From positions 2,046,001 to 2,110,000 of the forward strand of contig CBDEGU010000012.1 of assembly GCA_965238045.1 (NCBI GenBank): a stretch of 64,000 bases of DNA, written 5' to 3'. Within the stretch, counting starts at the first letter, position 1, and each line of letters begins with the position of its first letter. Below the pieces are notes generated by a model. It was not told where the DNA came from. It did not search any database and saw only the letters and a list, made by a program, of their open reading frames with translations. This document shows, in pieces, positions 33,213 to 42,093 of the stretch. The stretch comes from CBDEGU01 sp965238045. GTDB taxonomy: Bacteria > Acidobacteriota > Terriglobia > Bryobacterales > UBA6623. Position numbers and translations under genes: made by a program.

Positions 33213-34994
33213 TCAAGACTCCCCGGCCCGCACCGGAAGCTGGAACGAAAACACCGACCCTTCTCCGACGACGCTCTCCACCTCCACCGACCCTCGGTGA
33301 GCAAGAACGATGTGTTTCACGATCGCCAGCCCCAGGCCGGTTCCGCCCAGGGCTCGCGAGCGGGCCTTGTCCACCCGGTAGAAGCGCTCAAATAATCTTG
33401 GGATGTGCTCGGCGGCGATTCCCGTTCCGGTGTCGCGCACACTAAAGCGCACGAACTTGCCGCGCGGCTCGGCCCGCAGGCGAATCATCCCGCCCGCGGG
33501 CGTGTACTTGGCGGCGTTTTCCAGCAAGTTCATCAGCACCTGCTGGATTGCACCCTCGTCGCAGTCGAGTTGCAGTTCCGGTCCCGCCTCTTCGACGACG
33601 AACTGTATTTTCTCTTGCTCGATGAGGGCGCGCATCCCATCGGCGGCCTGGCCCAGTAACCGATCGGCGCGGTGGGAGGCAAAGTGGAATTCCCGGGCAT
33701 GCATCTCCATTTGCGAGAGCGTCATCAGATCCGCGGTGAGCCTGCCCAGACGCACGGCGCTGGCGCGAATAATCTCGAGAAAGCGCCGGCTGTGCTCGCG
33801 ATCGTCGATGGCCCCGTCGAGCAGCGTTTCCGCGTAGCCCTGGATCGAAGCGAGCGGCGTGCGCAGCTCGTGCGAGACATTGATGACGAAGTCCTTGCGC
33901 ATGCGGCCGGCCATTTCCAGCTCGGTGATGTCCTGGAAAACCGCCACCGCCGCCCGCACATTGCCGGACACGCTCTTGATCGGGGCACAGGAGATTTTCC
34001 AAGCCCTCTCGCGGGGTTCCCTAACCACCAGATCCGACGCTTGCCACTCGCCGCGCTCAAAAACTTCATCAAACAGCTTCGGGATCTCGGGACGAGACCA
34101 ATGGGCGAGCTTCGATCCGGGCTGAATGTTCTCTTCCGGAAACATCCGGCGCAAGGCCGGATTCGATAGCATGGTATGCCGGTCGCTGTCCACTACCAAA
34201 ATACCCTCGACCGTGCTGTTCACCACTGCCTCGAAGCGCGAGCGCTCTTGTTGCGTTCGCTCGAACATCGACCTCAGCCGTTGCGCGGCCGTAGCCAGGC
34301 TCTCTCCCAGTATCGCCAGCTCGGACTGTGAAACCCGAGGAGGATCCGCGTCGAAATTTCCCTTGGCCAGCTCGCTCGAGAACCGCATCACCCCCGAGAG
34401 ATCTCGCGAAACGCGCCGGGCCAGCCATCCGGCCAGGAAAATGGCCGGAATACACGCGAGCAGCGCCACCTCGATGATGTTCGAGTGGATGTCCGCCGTG
34501 CGAGCGTCTATCTCGGGAACGGGCAGAGCGAGCCGCAGCGCTCCTTCGCGCCCCGGGCCCGGCAACGGGCCAGATGGGGGGCAAGACAAGGGAATGGCCA
34601 AATAGAGGAACTCGCGGCCGAGTGTCTGGCTGCGGCGGCTATCAACGCCGATACCCTCGCCGAACGCCAGGACGAATTCAGGACGACCCGCGTGATTTTC
34701 CATTTCTTGCGGGTCGGCCTCCGAGTCCGCCACCACCGTTCCGTCACGAAGAATCACGGTCACGCGCGTTCCGGCGCGATCCGCAATCTCGTCCACGGCG
34801 GCGGAGAGTTCACGGGGCGGAAGGCCGGCAAGCATCCGCTCGGCCAGCCGGGCCTTTTCCGCCAGTCCCCGCTCCAGCTCCCGCCGCAGATCCCGCCGGG
34901 CCACTCGCGTGGCTAAGTAGTCGGCCCCAAGCGCGGCTACCAAGAGCAGGCCGACGAAGCTAAGCAGCAGTTTGAAAAAAATGCGGGCCGTCAT
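33213..34994 (-). CDS. PhoR-like membrane sensor histidine kinase
   Basis: 593 residues. First transmembrane helix at 6-30 (FKLLLSFVGLLLVAALGADYL), a periplasmic sensor domain (about 35-165), a second helix (IIEVALLACIPAIFLAGWLA), a HAMP linker, a PAS domain starting at about 245 (FEAVVNSTVEGILVVDSDRH), and the histidine kinase core: VINVSHELRTPLASIQGYAE (phospho-His near 372), N box LMNLLENAAKYTP, DTGTGIA (G1) and GGTGLGLAIVKHIV (G2). TM-sensor-TM-HAMP-PAS-HK is the PhoR arrangement. It starts within the response-regulator stop (ATGA), so the pair is an operon with the regulator first. Ligand unknown; phosphate sensing is only a family guess. Confidence 0.9.
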   Translation of the reverse strand: MTARIFFKLLLSFVGLLLVAALGADYLATRVARRDLRRELERGLAEKARLAERMLAGLPPRELSAAVDEIADRAGTRVTVILRDGTVVADSEADPQEMENHAGRPEFVLAFGEGIGVDSRRSQTLGREFLYLAIPLSCPPSGPLPGPGREGALRLALPVPEIDARTADIHSNIIEVALLACIPAIFLAGWLARRVSRDLSGVMRFSSELAKGNFDADPPRVSQSELAILGESLATAAQRLRSMFERTQQERSRFEAVVNSTVEGILVVDSDRHTMLSNPALRRMFPEENIQPGSKLAHWSRPEIPKLFDEVFERGEWQASDLVVREPRERAWKISCAPIKSVSGNVRAAVAVFQDITELEMAGRMRKDFVINVSHELRTPLASIQGYAETLLDGAIDDREHSRRFLEIIRASAVRLGRLTADLMTLSQMEMHAREFHFASHRADRLLGQAADGMRALIEQEKIQFVVEEAGPELQLDCDEGAIQQVLMNLLENAAKYTPAGGMIRLRAEPRGKFVRFSVRDTGTGIAAEHIPRLFERFYRVDKARSRALGGTGLGLAIVKHIVLAHRGSVEVESVVGEGSVFSFQLPVRAGES

Positions 34995-35698
34995 ACCGGC
35001 ACTTCAAACCGGTAACCAAACCCTCGCACGGTCTGAATCCATTTCGGATCGTTCGGCGACTCCTCGATCCGTTCGCGCAGACGCCGGATGTGAACATCCA
35101 CATTGCGCGGCGTGACATAGTGATTTTCTCCCCAGATCAACCGCAGCAGCTTTTCTCGGCTGAACACCTTGCCGGGATGCGAGAGGAAAACCTCCAGCAG
35201 CCGAAACTCCGTCGCCGTGAGTTTGAGCTGACGCCCATGCAGCGACGCACGCCGCGTGTCCGGATCGAGCTTCAACGCTCCCGCGCCTCTTTCGGCGCTG
35301 CCGGACCTCCCCGCCGCCGCGTCTGCTTCGCCGCGCCGAAGATGAGCCCTGACGCGAGCCACCAGCTCGCGCGTGCTGAACGGTTTGGTGATGTAGTCGT
35401 CTCCGCCGATCTCGAGGCCCAGCACTCGGTCCCTTTCCTCGCTCCGCGCGGTGAGAAACAGAATCGGGATCTTTGCCCAAGCCGGTCTGGCGCGAATCTG
35501 TTTGCAGAAATCGAAACCGTCGCCGTCGGGAAGCATCACATCGAGCAGGATCAAATCCGGAGAGACCGCCTCGATCCGGTCCATCGCACCCTTAAGACAA
35601 CCCAGCAGGGACACGCGATAGCCGGCCACGCGGAGGTTGTATTCGAGCAGTCTGCCGAGATCTTGATCGTCCTCAATCACAAGAACAGTCGATGGCAT
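34991..35698 (-). CDS. OmpR/PhoB-family response regulator
   Basis: 235 residues from ATG 35698. Receiver: VLVIEDDQDLGRLL (acidic pocket), LILLDVMLPDGDGFD with the phospho-Asp (about 52), ILFLTARSEERD (Thr) and DDYITKPFSTREL (Lys). The linker has an alanine/glycine-rich insertion (EADAAAGRSGSAERGAG). The DNA-binding winged helix has LKLTATEFRLLEVFLSHPGK, LLRLIWGENHYVTPRNVDVH and IRRLRERIEESPNDPKWIQT with GFGYRFE. An upstream ATG at 35713 overlaps a TATAAT and is less likely; GGTGGGG sits correctly for 35698. Controls genes not visible here. Confidence 0.92.
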   Translation of the reverse strand: MPSTVLVIEDDQDLGRLLEYNLRVAGYRVSLLGCLKGAMDRIEAVSPDLILLDVMLPDGDGFDFCKQIRARPAWAKIPILFLTARSEERDRVLGLEIGGDDYITKPFSTRELVARVRAHLRRGEADAAAGRSGSAERGAGALKLDPDTRRASLHGRQLKLTATEFRLLEVFLSHPGKVFSREKLLRLIWGENHYVTPRNVDVHIRRLRERIEESPNDPKWIQTVRGFGYRFEVPV

Positions 35699-35710
35699 CG
35701 CGGTCCCCAC

Positions 35711-35716
35711 CATTAT
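35711..35716 (-). promoter_or_regulatory. TATAAT -10 element before the response regulator
   Basis: On the minus strand TATAAT lies 13 bases before ATG 35698, with GGTGGGG between them. No good -35 was seen. Confidence 0.4.
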
Positions 35717-35772
35717 ATCGAGCAGTATCCTCTCACCCGGCCTAAATGCAGCGCTCCCAAATGTCTGGCCCC

Positions 35773-35812
35773 AAATTTGTTGCCCCGAATTTGTTGCCCC
35801 GAATTTGTTGCC
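35773..35812. repeat. 14-bp tandem repeat, almost three units
   Basis: AAATTTGTTGCCCC, GAATTTGTTGCCCC and GAATTTGTTGCC follow directly, 60-100 bases upstream of both divergent genes. AT-rich against the GC-rich background; could be a binding array or a slippage product. Confidence 0.65.
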
Positions 35813-35891
35813 ACTGCGCGGGTCGTTCTATAGTGATAGCAATGCGACCCACGCACCGCCCCGCCGGTCGCGCCTGTTCCCGGAAAACTTC

Positions 35892-36983
35892 ATGCGCCTA
35901 TTCTTCATGCTCGCCATGCTCTCCGCCGTGCTGCTGGCGCCGGCTGGTTCGGCCCAATCGCTGTCAATCGAGGAGTGGCAGCCCATCTCGACGCTCGTCG
36001 TCCCGAAACACATGGTACCCCGCGCCAAGTACCCGGTCATTGACGTCCACAGCCATCATCGCTCCTCCACCTCGCCCGAACGGCTCGACGAGATTGTCAA
36101 CGAGATGGACGAACTCAATCTTCGCGTGCTCGTCAACCTAAGCGGCGGAACCGGCGAGCGGCTCAAGATGGTCGCGAAGAATTTCAAGGGCCGGCACCCG
36201 TCGCGGTTCGCCGTTTTCGCCAACCTCGACTTCCGCGGCATCGACGACCCGGACTGGGGCGAGCGCTCCGCCCGGCAGCTTGCAACAGACGTTCGCAACG
36301 GAGCACAGGGTCTGAAATTCTTTAAGAACCTCGGCCTGAGCGTCAAGTACGCCGGCGGACGCCGCATGCCGGTCGACGACCCCAAGCTCAACCCGGTTTG
36401 GCGGATGTGCGCCCAGCTCCAGATTCCCGTTCTGATCCATGTCGCCGAACCGGCCGTCTTCTTCGAGCCGCATGACCGCTTCAACGAGCGCTGGCTCGAA
36501 CTCAAGATTCATCCCCGCCGCCGCCGCCCTCCGGACCGCTTCCCGCGGTTTGAAACCCTGATGGCCGAGCGCGACCATATCGTGGCCGCCAATCCAGACG
36601 TCAATTTCATCATTGCCCACCTCGGCTGGCACGGTAACGACCTGGGGCGCCTCGCCGGCCTATTTGAAAAGTATCCCAACTTCTACACCGAGGTTGGGGC
36701 CGTGCTTGCCGAGCTAGGACGCCAACCCAATGCCGCCAGGAAGTTCTTCATCAAGTATCAGGACCGCGTTCTATTCGGCAAAGATTCCTACCGGCCCGCC
36801 GAGTTCCCCTACTATTGGCGCGTGTTTGAAACCAGCGACGACTACATCGACTACTATCGCCACTATCACGCGCACTGGAAGCTCTACGGTCTCGATCTGC
36901 CCGACGAGGTATTGAAACACCTGTATTACAAGAACGCCCTCAGGCTCGTACCCGGCATCGACAAGAAAGGGTTTCCCGAATAA
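35892..36983 (+). CDS. Exported amidohydrolase-2 (TIM-barrel) family protein
   Basis: 363 residues from ATG 35892, giving signal peptide MRLFFMLAMLSAVLLAPAGSAQ. Metal-site features of the ACMSD/amidohydrolase-2 group: YPVIDVHSHHRSS, LVNLSGGTGERLKMV, GAQGLKFFKNLGL, VLIHVAEPAVFFEPHDRF, NFIIAHLGWHGND and VLFGKDSYRP (the Asp near the C-terminus). Members decarboxylate or hydrolyse small carboxylated substrates. The export signal means it works in the periplasm or outside. M61 peptidase follows in eight bases on the same strand. In-frame codons before 35892 lie over a repeat and lack a start site. Confidence 0.82.
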   Translation: MRLFFMLAMLSAVLLAPAGSAQSLSIEEWQPISTLVVPKHMVPRAKYPVIDVHSHHRSSTSPERLDEIVNEMDELNLRVLVNLSGGTGERLKMVAKNFKGRHPSRFAVFANLDFRGIDDPDWGERSARQLATDVRNGAQGLKFFKNLGLSVKYAGGRRMPVDDPKLNPVWRMCAQLQIPVLIHVAEPAVFFEPHDRFNERWLELKIHPRRRRPPDRFPRFETLMAERDHIVAANPDVNFIIAHLGWHGNDLGRLAGLFEKYPNFYTEVGAVLAELGRQPNAARKFFIKYQDRVLFGKDSYRPAEFPYYWRVFETSDDYIDYYRHYHAHWKLYGLDLPDEVLKHLYYKNALRLVPGIDKKGFPE

Positions 36984-36991
36984 CGCCGGTC

Positions 36992-38866
36992 ATGCTTGGC
37001 CGTACCCATCCTCAGCCCAAGTGTCGGGCGAGGCAAGCGAAATATCGAGAGTTGCCCGCGGCATCTGCCGCGGCCGGCTGCCGCCGGTCCCGCCGCTGGC
37101 CGTGTCTTGGGCGCTTGCGTCTCTTGGTCTGCCTGCTCGGGGCCATCGCGAGTATCCTCCCGGCCCAGACCCGCTACGAGATCGACCTGGCGGAAGCGGC
37201 CTCGGGCTGGCTCAGCGTTACTGCTGAAACCGTCTGTAAAGAGCCAAGCTGCGAATTCCAACTGCCGGTTTGGAACGCTACCTACCAGGTGCGCGACTTT
37301 GCGCAGTATATCCGCGGCTTTCAGGCGGTGAACAGCCAAGGGCGCGCGATCGCCGTGCAGAAGGCGGGGGTTTCGAGTTGGCGGCTGGCCGCGCGAGCTG
37401 GCGAGCAGGTCCAGGTCCGCTACCGCGTCGAGGCCAAGCGTCCCGGACCCTTCGGCGCGTTTGCCGGTCCGAACCATATCTGTCTCAATCTCGCGCAGGT
37501 ACTCGCTTATCCGGCCGCTCAGCGCCGCAACCAATTCACACTCGGCTTTCACCACATTCCAAGCGGCTGGAAGACCGCGATCACGCTCGGCCGGCGCCAG
37601 GAGCGATACGTCGCCGGCAGTTATGACGAGCTGACGGACACGCCGGTGCACATGTCCCCTGGCATCGAGACTTCGTTTGATCATGCCGGACGGCGTATCC
37701 GCATCTTCGTCGACGGTCTGTCGGGCCGTCATGACCTGGCCGAAATCCAACAGCGGACCCAGGCGATTGTCTCGGCGGCGACCGGCATCATGGGGGACAC
37801 GCCGTTCTCTTCCTACACGTTCGTCTATCATCTCTCGGGCGAACAGGGTGGCGGGATGGAGTACCGCGACGGCGCGGTGATCTACATGCCCGCCTCTTGC
37901 CGGGACTGTGATCTTTCATCGATCACCGCGCATGAATTCTTTCACGCCTGGAATGTGAAACGCATCCGGCCGCAATCTCTCGAGCCCAGCGGCTTCAGAA
38001 GGCCGGCCCCGACACCTTCGCTGTGGTTCTGCGAGGGTGTCACCTCGACCTACGCACAGTTCATCCGCCTGCGCGCCGGACTGCTCGGGGCCCGCGAGTT
38101 CCTCGATCACCTGGGCCGGCTGATTACCGAGTACGAAGCCCGGCCGGCGAATCGCCAGCAATCGGCGGAAACCTCCAGCATTGAGGCCTGGCTTGAGCGT
38201 GATCCCGGATACGCCAGTCCCGACCGCAGCGTCTCGTATTACCTGCAGGGCGAACTGATCGGCTATCTGCTCGATCTGGTCATCCGGCACCGAACCCAAA
38301 ACAGCCGAGGCCTCGACGACGTCATGCGGTTGCTCAACCGGGACTACGGACAGGCGGGCCGCTACTACCAGGAAACCGCCGCTTTGGAACGGGCCGCCAC
38401 TGAAATCGCCGGCTCATCAATGAAAAAAGAGTTCGACCGGCTCGTGCGCACTCCGGCCGTGATTCCCTGGAAGCGTTATCTGGGCTTCGCCGGACTGCGG
38501 GTCAAGCGAAAGCGCCACTCTTCGTTCGACCCTGGCCTGTCGATCTCCGGCGCGCCGGGCGCGGGCTCGGTTGTCTCTTCGATCGTGCCCGGCAGCGCGG
38601 CCGGCCGGGCCGGCTTCCGTCTTGGCGATCACATCACGGCCATCGACGGCGAACCCTTCCCCGGAAACATCGAATCCATCAGCGGACGGCTCCAACGGAA
38701 ACCCGCCCGCCCGCTCCGGGTAACCATCGAAAGGAAACAGGAGAGCCGCACGCTAGAGCTGCTGCCCCGGCTGGTTCGAGCCAGCGTGTTTCGTATCACC
38801 CGAGCCCGCCGCGCCACCGCGGCCCAAGAAAAAGTCCGCCAGGGCTGGCTGCGGAACGCGCGTTAG
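36992..38866 (+). CDS. M61 family metallopeptidase with PDZ domain
   Basis: Up to 624 residues. The zinc site is SSITAHEFFHAWNVKRIRPQ (HExxH near 313) with the downstream Glu in WFCEGVTSTYAQF, as in M61 glycyl aminopeptidases. The N-terminal ~250 residues form the beta domain (SVTAETVCKEPSC, YQVRDFAQYIRGFQAVN, VQVRYRVEAKRPGPFGAFAG); the catalytic helix bundle follows, and a PDZ domain (about 510-590: VVSSIVPGSAAGRAGFRLGD, HITAIDGEPFPG). The first 41 residues are basic and precede a signal segment (RLLVCLLGAIASILPAQ); TTG 37115 would give a compact signal peptide and may be the real start. Secreted or periplasmic. It overlaps the convergent MATE stop. Confidence 0.85.
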   Translation: MLGRTHPQPKCRARQAKYRELPAASAAAGCRRSRRWPCLGRLRLLVCLLGAIASILPAQTRYEIDLAEAASGWLSVTAETVCKEPSCEFQLPVWNATYQVRDFAQYIRGFQAVNSQGRAIAVQKAGVSSWRLAARAGEQVQVRYRVEAKRPGPFGAFAGPNHICLNLAQVLAYPAAQRRNQFTLGFHHIPSGWKTAITLGRRQERYVAGSYDELTDTPVHMSPGIETSFDHAGRRIRIFVDGLSGRHDLAEIQQRTQAIVSAATGIMGDTPFSSYTFVYHLSGEQGGGMEYRDGAVIYMPASCRDCDLSSITAHEFFHAWNVKRIRPQSLEPSGFRRPAPTPSLWFCEGVTSTYAQFIRLRAGLLGAREFLDHLGRLITEYEARPANRQQSAETSSIEAWLERDPGYASPDRSVSYYLQGELIGYLLDLVIRHRTQNSRGLDDVMRLLNRDYGQAGRYYQETAALERAATEIAGSSMKKEFDRLVRTPAVIPWKRYLGFAGLRVKRKRHSSFDPGLSISGAPGAGSVVSSIVPGSAAGRAGFRLGDHITAIDGEPFPGNIESISGRLQRKPARPLRVTIERKQESRTLELLPRLVRASVFRITRARRATAAQEKVRQGWLRNAR

Positions 38867-40257
38867 TTCTTTGATTCGCTCCCGTCCGGGCCAGTCACGG
38901 CAAGCGGAGCCCGTCCCCAGGCGGGCCAGATGCGCAGCATGCCGAAGGCGGCCCGGATCGTGGTCCAGCCGAGGGTGACGATCCAGATCTGTAGCAGCAC
39001 CGACGAGGCGCTCGCGTCCACGCGGGCAAGCCCAGCCAGCCCAACCGCCGTCGCGACGATGACAGCATTGCGCAGATACCGAAAATCTCCCGTACCCCAA
39101 TGAATGCCGTCGGTGGCAAAGCTTAGCGCGCTGACCGGCTGCGAGAGAGCCGCCACACTCCAGGCGGAGAAGAACACCGCGTGCGAGGCGGGCGGTATCA
39201 GCGCAACCGCCGCCAAGTCCCGTCCGAAAATCATCGCCGCCATGAGGACCACGCCCGCGCCGAGACTCCACTGGCAGACCACCGCCGCCACCCGGCGGCA
39301 TTCGGCTCGCTGACCCGCGCCGAGGAAGTAGGCAACCAGACTTTGCCCCGCGATGGCGAAGGCATCGAGAAACAGCGCGGTGAAAGTCCAGACTTGCCGG
39401 ATGCCCTGATGCGCCGCGCCCACATCCGCTCCGCCTTCGGTCGCCACCCGGGTGGTAACCAGAAGAAACAAGTTCAGCGAGGCGGTTCGCAGGAACAAGT
39501 CACGGCCGATCGCCGCCAGTTTGCCAAGTTCACCGAGCCGTAAGCGGGCGGGCCACCCGAGACGGCGCACGGTCACCGTCACCACGGCCACCGCGCCGGC
39601 CCACTGGCTGACAACGCTCGCCACCGCCGCGCCGGCCACCTCCATTCTCGGAATCGGTCCGTAGCCGAAAATCAGCAGCGGATCGGCCAGGATATTCAGC
39701 AAGTTGACCCCGCCGGCAATCCACAACGGCGTGTGCATGTCCTGCAGACCGCGCAACGTGCCGAAGGCCGCGACCGACATCAGAACCGCTGGCGCGCCCC
39801 AGAGCCGAATCGCAATGTAGTCTTTCGCCGGAGCCTCCAGTTCCCCCGTGGCCCCCATCAGCCGAACGAGCGGATCGAGAAACGCGAGCCCGGCGATCGC
39901 CGCCGCCAAGCCGAGCAGAACGCTCAGCAGCAGGGCTTGCGCGTTGGCCAGCCCGGCGCGCTCGTGATCGCCGCTCCCCTCGCCGCGGGCAACTTCGGAC
40001 TGCGTGCCGATCCCGAGGAAATTAAATACCCAGAACAGGCTCGAGAGTACCGCCGCGCCCGCTCCCAGCCCGGCCAGCTGCGCTGCTCCCAAACGCGCGA
40101 CGAAGGCCGTGTCGGCCAGTCCGGTGAGCGGATCGGCGATCAGCGAAAGCAGCAGCGGCGCCGAGAGCCCCAGCAGCGTGCTGTGCGGAGCGCGGACGAA
40201 CCGGTGCTCGTTCGGCCCCGGATTCTGGTCCAGCGCGGGATTCTGGTTCGATGACAA
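38863..40257 (-). CDS. MATE family efflux transporter (DinF-like)
   Basis: 464 residues with 12 predicted membrane helices in two repeats. LSLIADPLTGLADTAFVARLG and LAGLGAGAAVLSSLFWVFNF are helices 1-2; SEVARGEGSGDHE, IRLWGAPAVLMSVAAFGTLR, GLQDMHTPLWIAGGVNLLNI and ADPLLIFGYGP are conserved. The second half has VTTRVATEGGADVGAAHQGI and IAGQSLVAYFLGAGQ, then ISALS-like FATDGIHWGTGDFRYLRNA. Na+/H+-driven export of drugs or metabolites; the substrate is not predictable. Ends convergent with the M61 gene, sharing four bases, so neither can have a terminator in between. Confidence 0.9.
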   Translation of the reverse strand: MSSNQNPALDQNPGPNEHRFVRAPHSTLLGLSAPLLLSLIADPLTGLADTAFVARLGAAQLAGLGAGAAVLSSLFWVFNFLGIGTQSEVARGEGSGDHERAGLANAQALLLSVLLGLAAAIAGLAFLDPLVRLMGATGELEAPAKDYIAIRLWGAPAVLMSVAAFGTLRGLQDMHTPLWIAGGVNLLNILADPLLIFGYGPIPRMEVAGAAVASVVSQWAGAVAVVTVTVRRLGWPARLRLGELGKLAAIGRDLFLRTASLNLFLLVTTRVATEGGADVGAAHQGIRQVWTFTALFLDAFAIAGQSLVAYFLGAGQRAECRRVAAVVCQWSLGAGVVLMAAMIFGRDLAAVALIPPASHAVFFSAWSVAALSQPVSALSFATDGIHWGTGDFRYLRNAVIVATAVGLAGLARVDASASSVLLQIWIVTLGWTTIRAAFGMLRIWPAWGRAPLAVTGPDGSESKN

Positions 40258-40528
40258 GCGGCCGGCTCATCGCCCAAGCGGCGAGTCTTCAGTGTATCGG
40301 GCGTCACGGATCGAGGCTCCCCTCCGCGGCCGGCTCCGGCCTTGCGAGTCCCTCTCTGCTGGCCCTACAATGAAGTTTTGCTCGCTTCTTGCGCCTTCGA
40401 TGCCTGTCTGTCGCCATCGCCGCCATCATCATTCGTAGCGAACCCTTACCGCCTCATCTCGCCCGGCCCGCGCCGCGGCAGCTAGTTTCCGGGACCGCCA
40501 AGAGAGCCGGAAGCTTTATCCATCAAAC

Positions 40529-40549
40529 GTATTTACGCAATACTGTATT
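40529..40549 (+). promoter_or_regulatory. Palindromic operator-like site upstream of hisZ
   Basis: GTATTTACGCAATAC (an inverted repeat of GTATT/AATAC) overlaps AATACTGTATT, an 11-bp palindrome, 18 bases before the ATG. The same AATACTGTATT occurs upstream of the leuB-type gene at 62919. The rest of the 308-base gap upstream of hisZ (from 40258) shows no gene. TACTGT could also be a weak -10. Confidence 0.4.
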
Positions 40550-40566
40550 GACGAACAGCCGATCCG

Positions 40567-42072
40567 ATGCCCCGATTTGAACTGCCACGCGCCACGCGCG
40601 ACCTGTTGCCCGATGACACCGCGGCAAGCAATCACTTGCGGGCGGAGTTTTCGCGGGTCGCCGAGTCCTACGGATTTCAAGCCATTCAGACTCCCGCGTT
40701 CGAGAAAGTCGGACTGTTTGCCGCCCGTTCCGGACCCGAGCTAAAAAGCTCGATGCTCACCTTTCATTGTGATCATGAGGAATACGCGCTGCGGCCGGAG
40801 ATGACCGCGCCGGTTTGCCGCTTGCTGGCCTCGGGCGCGTTCGATTCCTCACCGAAACCTTACAAGTTGTACTATATCGCTCCGTGCTTCCGGTACTGCC
40901 CGCCGTCGGCTGGCAGATATCGCGAGTTCACGCAAGCCGGGTTCGAGTACTTGGGCGAACCAGGCCCGCAGTCGGACGCGGAAGTGATCGCGGCCGCGAG
41001 CCGTTTTCTCTCCCGCGCCGGGGCAGATGGCCGGCGGCTGAAGATCGGCAATATCGGCATCTTCTCGCGGCTGCTTTCCGGCGACTTGCAGGCCGAGGAC
41101 CGCGCGGTCGTCCTCGGCCACCTGGACCGCTTGATCAGCATCGACGAAAAATGTGCGCTGCTGGCAAAATCCCCACTGCTGGAAGAATCCCCGGACACGG
41201 CGCTATTTGATGAACTGCGGATCGACCGCATGGACCTGGCCGCCCTTCAGAACGAGACTGGCTATGACGGAGAGGCCGCGATTGCCTCGCGCAGCGAACT
41301 CAGCCCCGCCGAACTCGCTGAACTGCTGCCCCGCGAGGCCGAAGCCACATTCCGGCGGCTTTGGGACGTGCAGGATCTGGTCGCCGAACCAGTCGCCGAA
41401 TTGCTGCTTCGTGTCTCGCGGCTGCGTGGTCCGCTCGACGAAGTACACGAAGAAGCCCAGGGTCTGCTCAGAGGAACCAAGGCCACCGCAGCCTTCGACG
41501 AGCTGCTCGCCGTGTGCCGTGCCGTCGAGTCGTATGACATCGGCGATTTCGAGCTCGTGCTGGGTATCGCCCGCGGCTTTACGTTCTACACCAGCACGGT
41601 TTTCGAGATCACCTCCGACGCCGGCAATGGAGGAGAGAAATACTGCGGCGGAGGCCGCTACGACCGGCTGGTGGAAGAGTTCGGCGGACCGAGTCTGCCG
41701 GCGACCGGCTGCGCCTTCCGATTCGACACCCTGGCCGATGCCCTGCGCCGGAGCCGCTCGTGGAGGGCGCCGCGTCCGTATCAGGTTTTTCTGCTGGCCG
41801 CCTCCGAAGCCGGGCGCCCGGCGGCCGTCACTCTGGCCGAGAGCCTGCGGGACCGCGGCCTTCGCGCGGGCGTTGGCGTCGGGTCCCCAGCGGTAATCGC
41901 GTCCGAGGACTGCGCGGCCCGCAACACCGAGAGGATCGGCCTTCTTACCACCGGCGCCCAGCAGCGGACCCAAATCCGTCTCAGCGACGGATCGGCCTCA
42001 AGCCTGCTTGCCGCCGACCCGGATGTCATCGCCCAGGCTCTCACCCGGGGCGAACCCTCGCCGGAGCAGTAA
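40567..42072 (+). CDS. hisZ: ATP phosphoribosyltransferase regulatory subunit HisZ-like protein, extended
   Basis: 501 residues, against ~350-400 for standard HisZ. The class-II synthetase fold is clear: ATRDLLPDDTAASNHLRAEF, YGFQAIQTPAFEKVGLF, the motif-2 part ALRPEMTAPVCRLL, AGRYREFTQAGFEYLG, and motif 3 with IARGFTFYTSTVFEI and CGGGRYDRLVEEFGG. The C-terminal ~100 residues (YQVFLLAASEAGRPAAVTLA, GVGSPAVIASEDCAARNTER) look like an anticodon-binding domain as in HisRS, and there is an extra helical stretch around 190-300. Immediate linkage to hisG (22 bases) argues for HisZ, which makes short-form HisG active and feedback-sensitive. A HisRS paralogue in transition is the alternative. Confidence 0.8.
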   Translation: MPRFELPRATRDLLPDDTAASNHLRAEFSRVAESYGFQAIQTPAFEKVGLFAARSGPELKSSMLTFHCDHEEYALRPEMTAPVCRLLASGAFDSSPKPYKLYYIAPCFRYCPPSAGRYREFTQAGFEYLGEPGPQSDAEVIAAASRFLSRAGADGRRLKIGNIGIFSRLLSGDLQAEDRAVVLGHLDRLISIDEKCALLAKSPLLEESPDTALFDELRIDRMDLAALQNETGYDGEAAIASRSELSPAELAELLPREAEATFRRLWDVQDLVAEPVAELLLRVSRLRGPLDEVHEEAQGLLRGTKATAAFDELLAVCRAVESYDIGDFELVLGIARGFTFYTSTVFEITSDAGNGGEKYCGGGRYDRLVEEFGGPSLPATGCAFRFDTLADALRRSRSWRAPRPYQVFLLAASEAGRPAAVTLAESLRDRGLRAGVGVGSPAVIASEDCAARNTERIGLLTTGAQQRTQIRLSDGSASSLLAADPDVIAQALTRGEPSPEQ

Positions 42073-42093
42073 GCACATACTAGGAAATCGACG

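Noticed and set aside
40567..42072. Calling this gene hisS (histidyl-tRNA synthetase)
   Set aside because: The motif-2 region reads RPEMTAPVCRL like HisZ and it is directly linked to a short-form hisG; kept as an alternative only.
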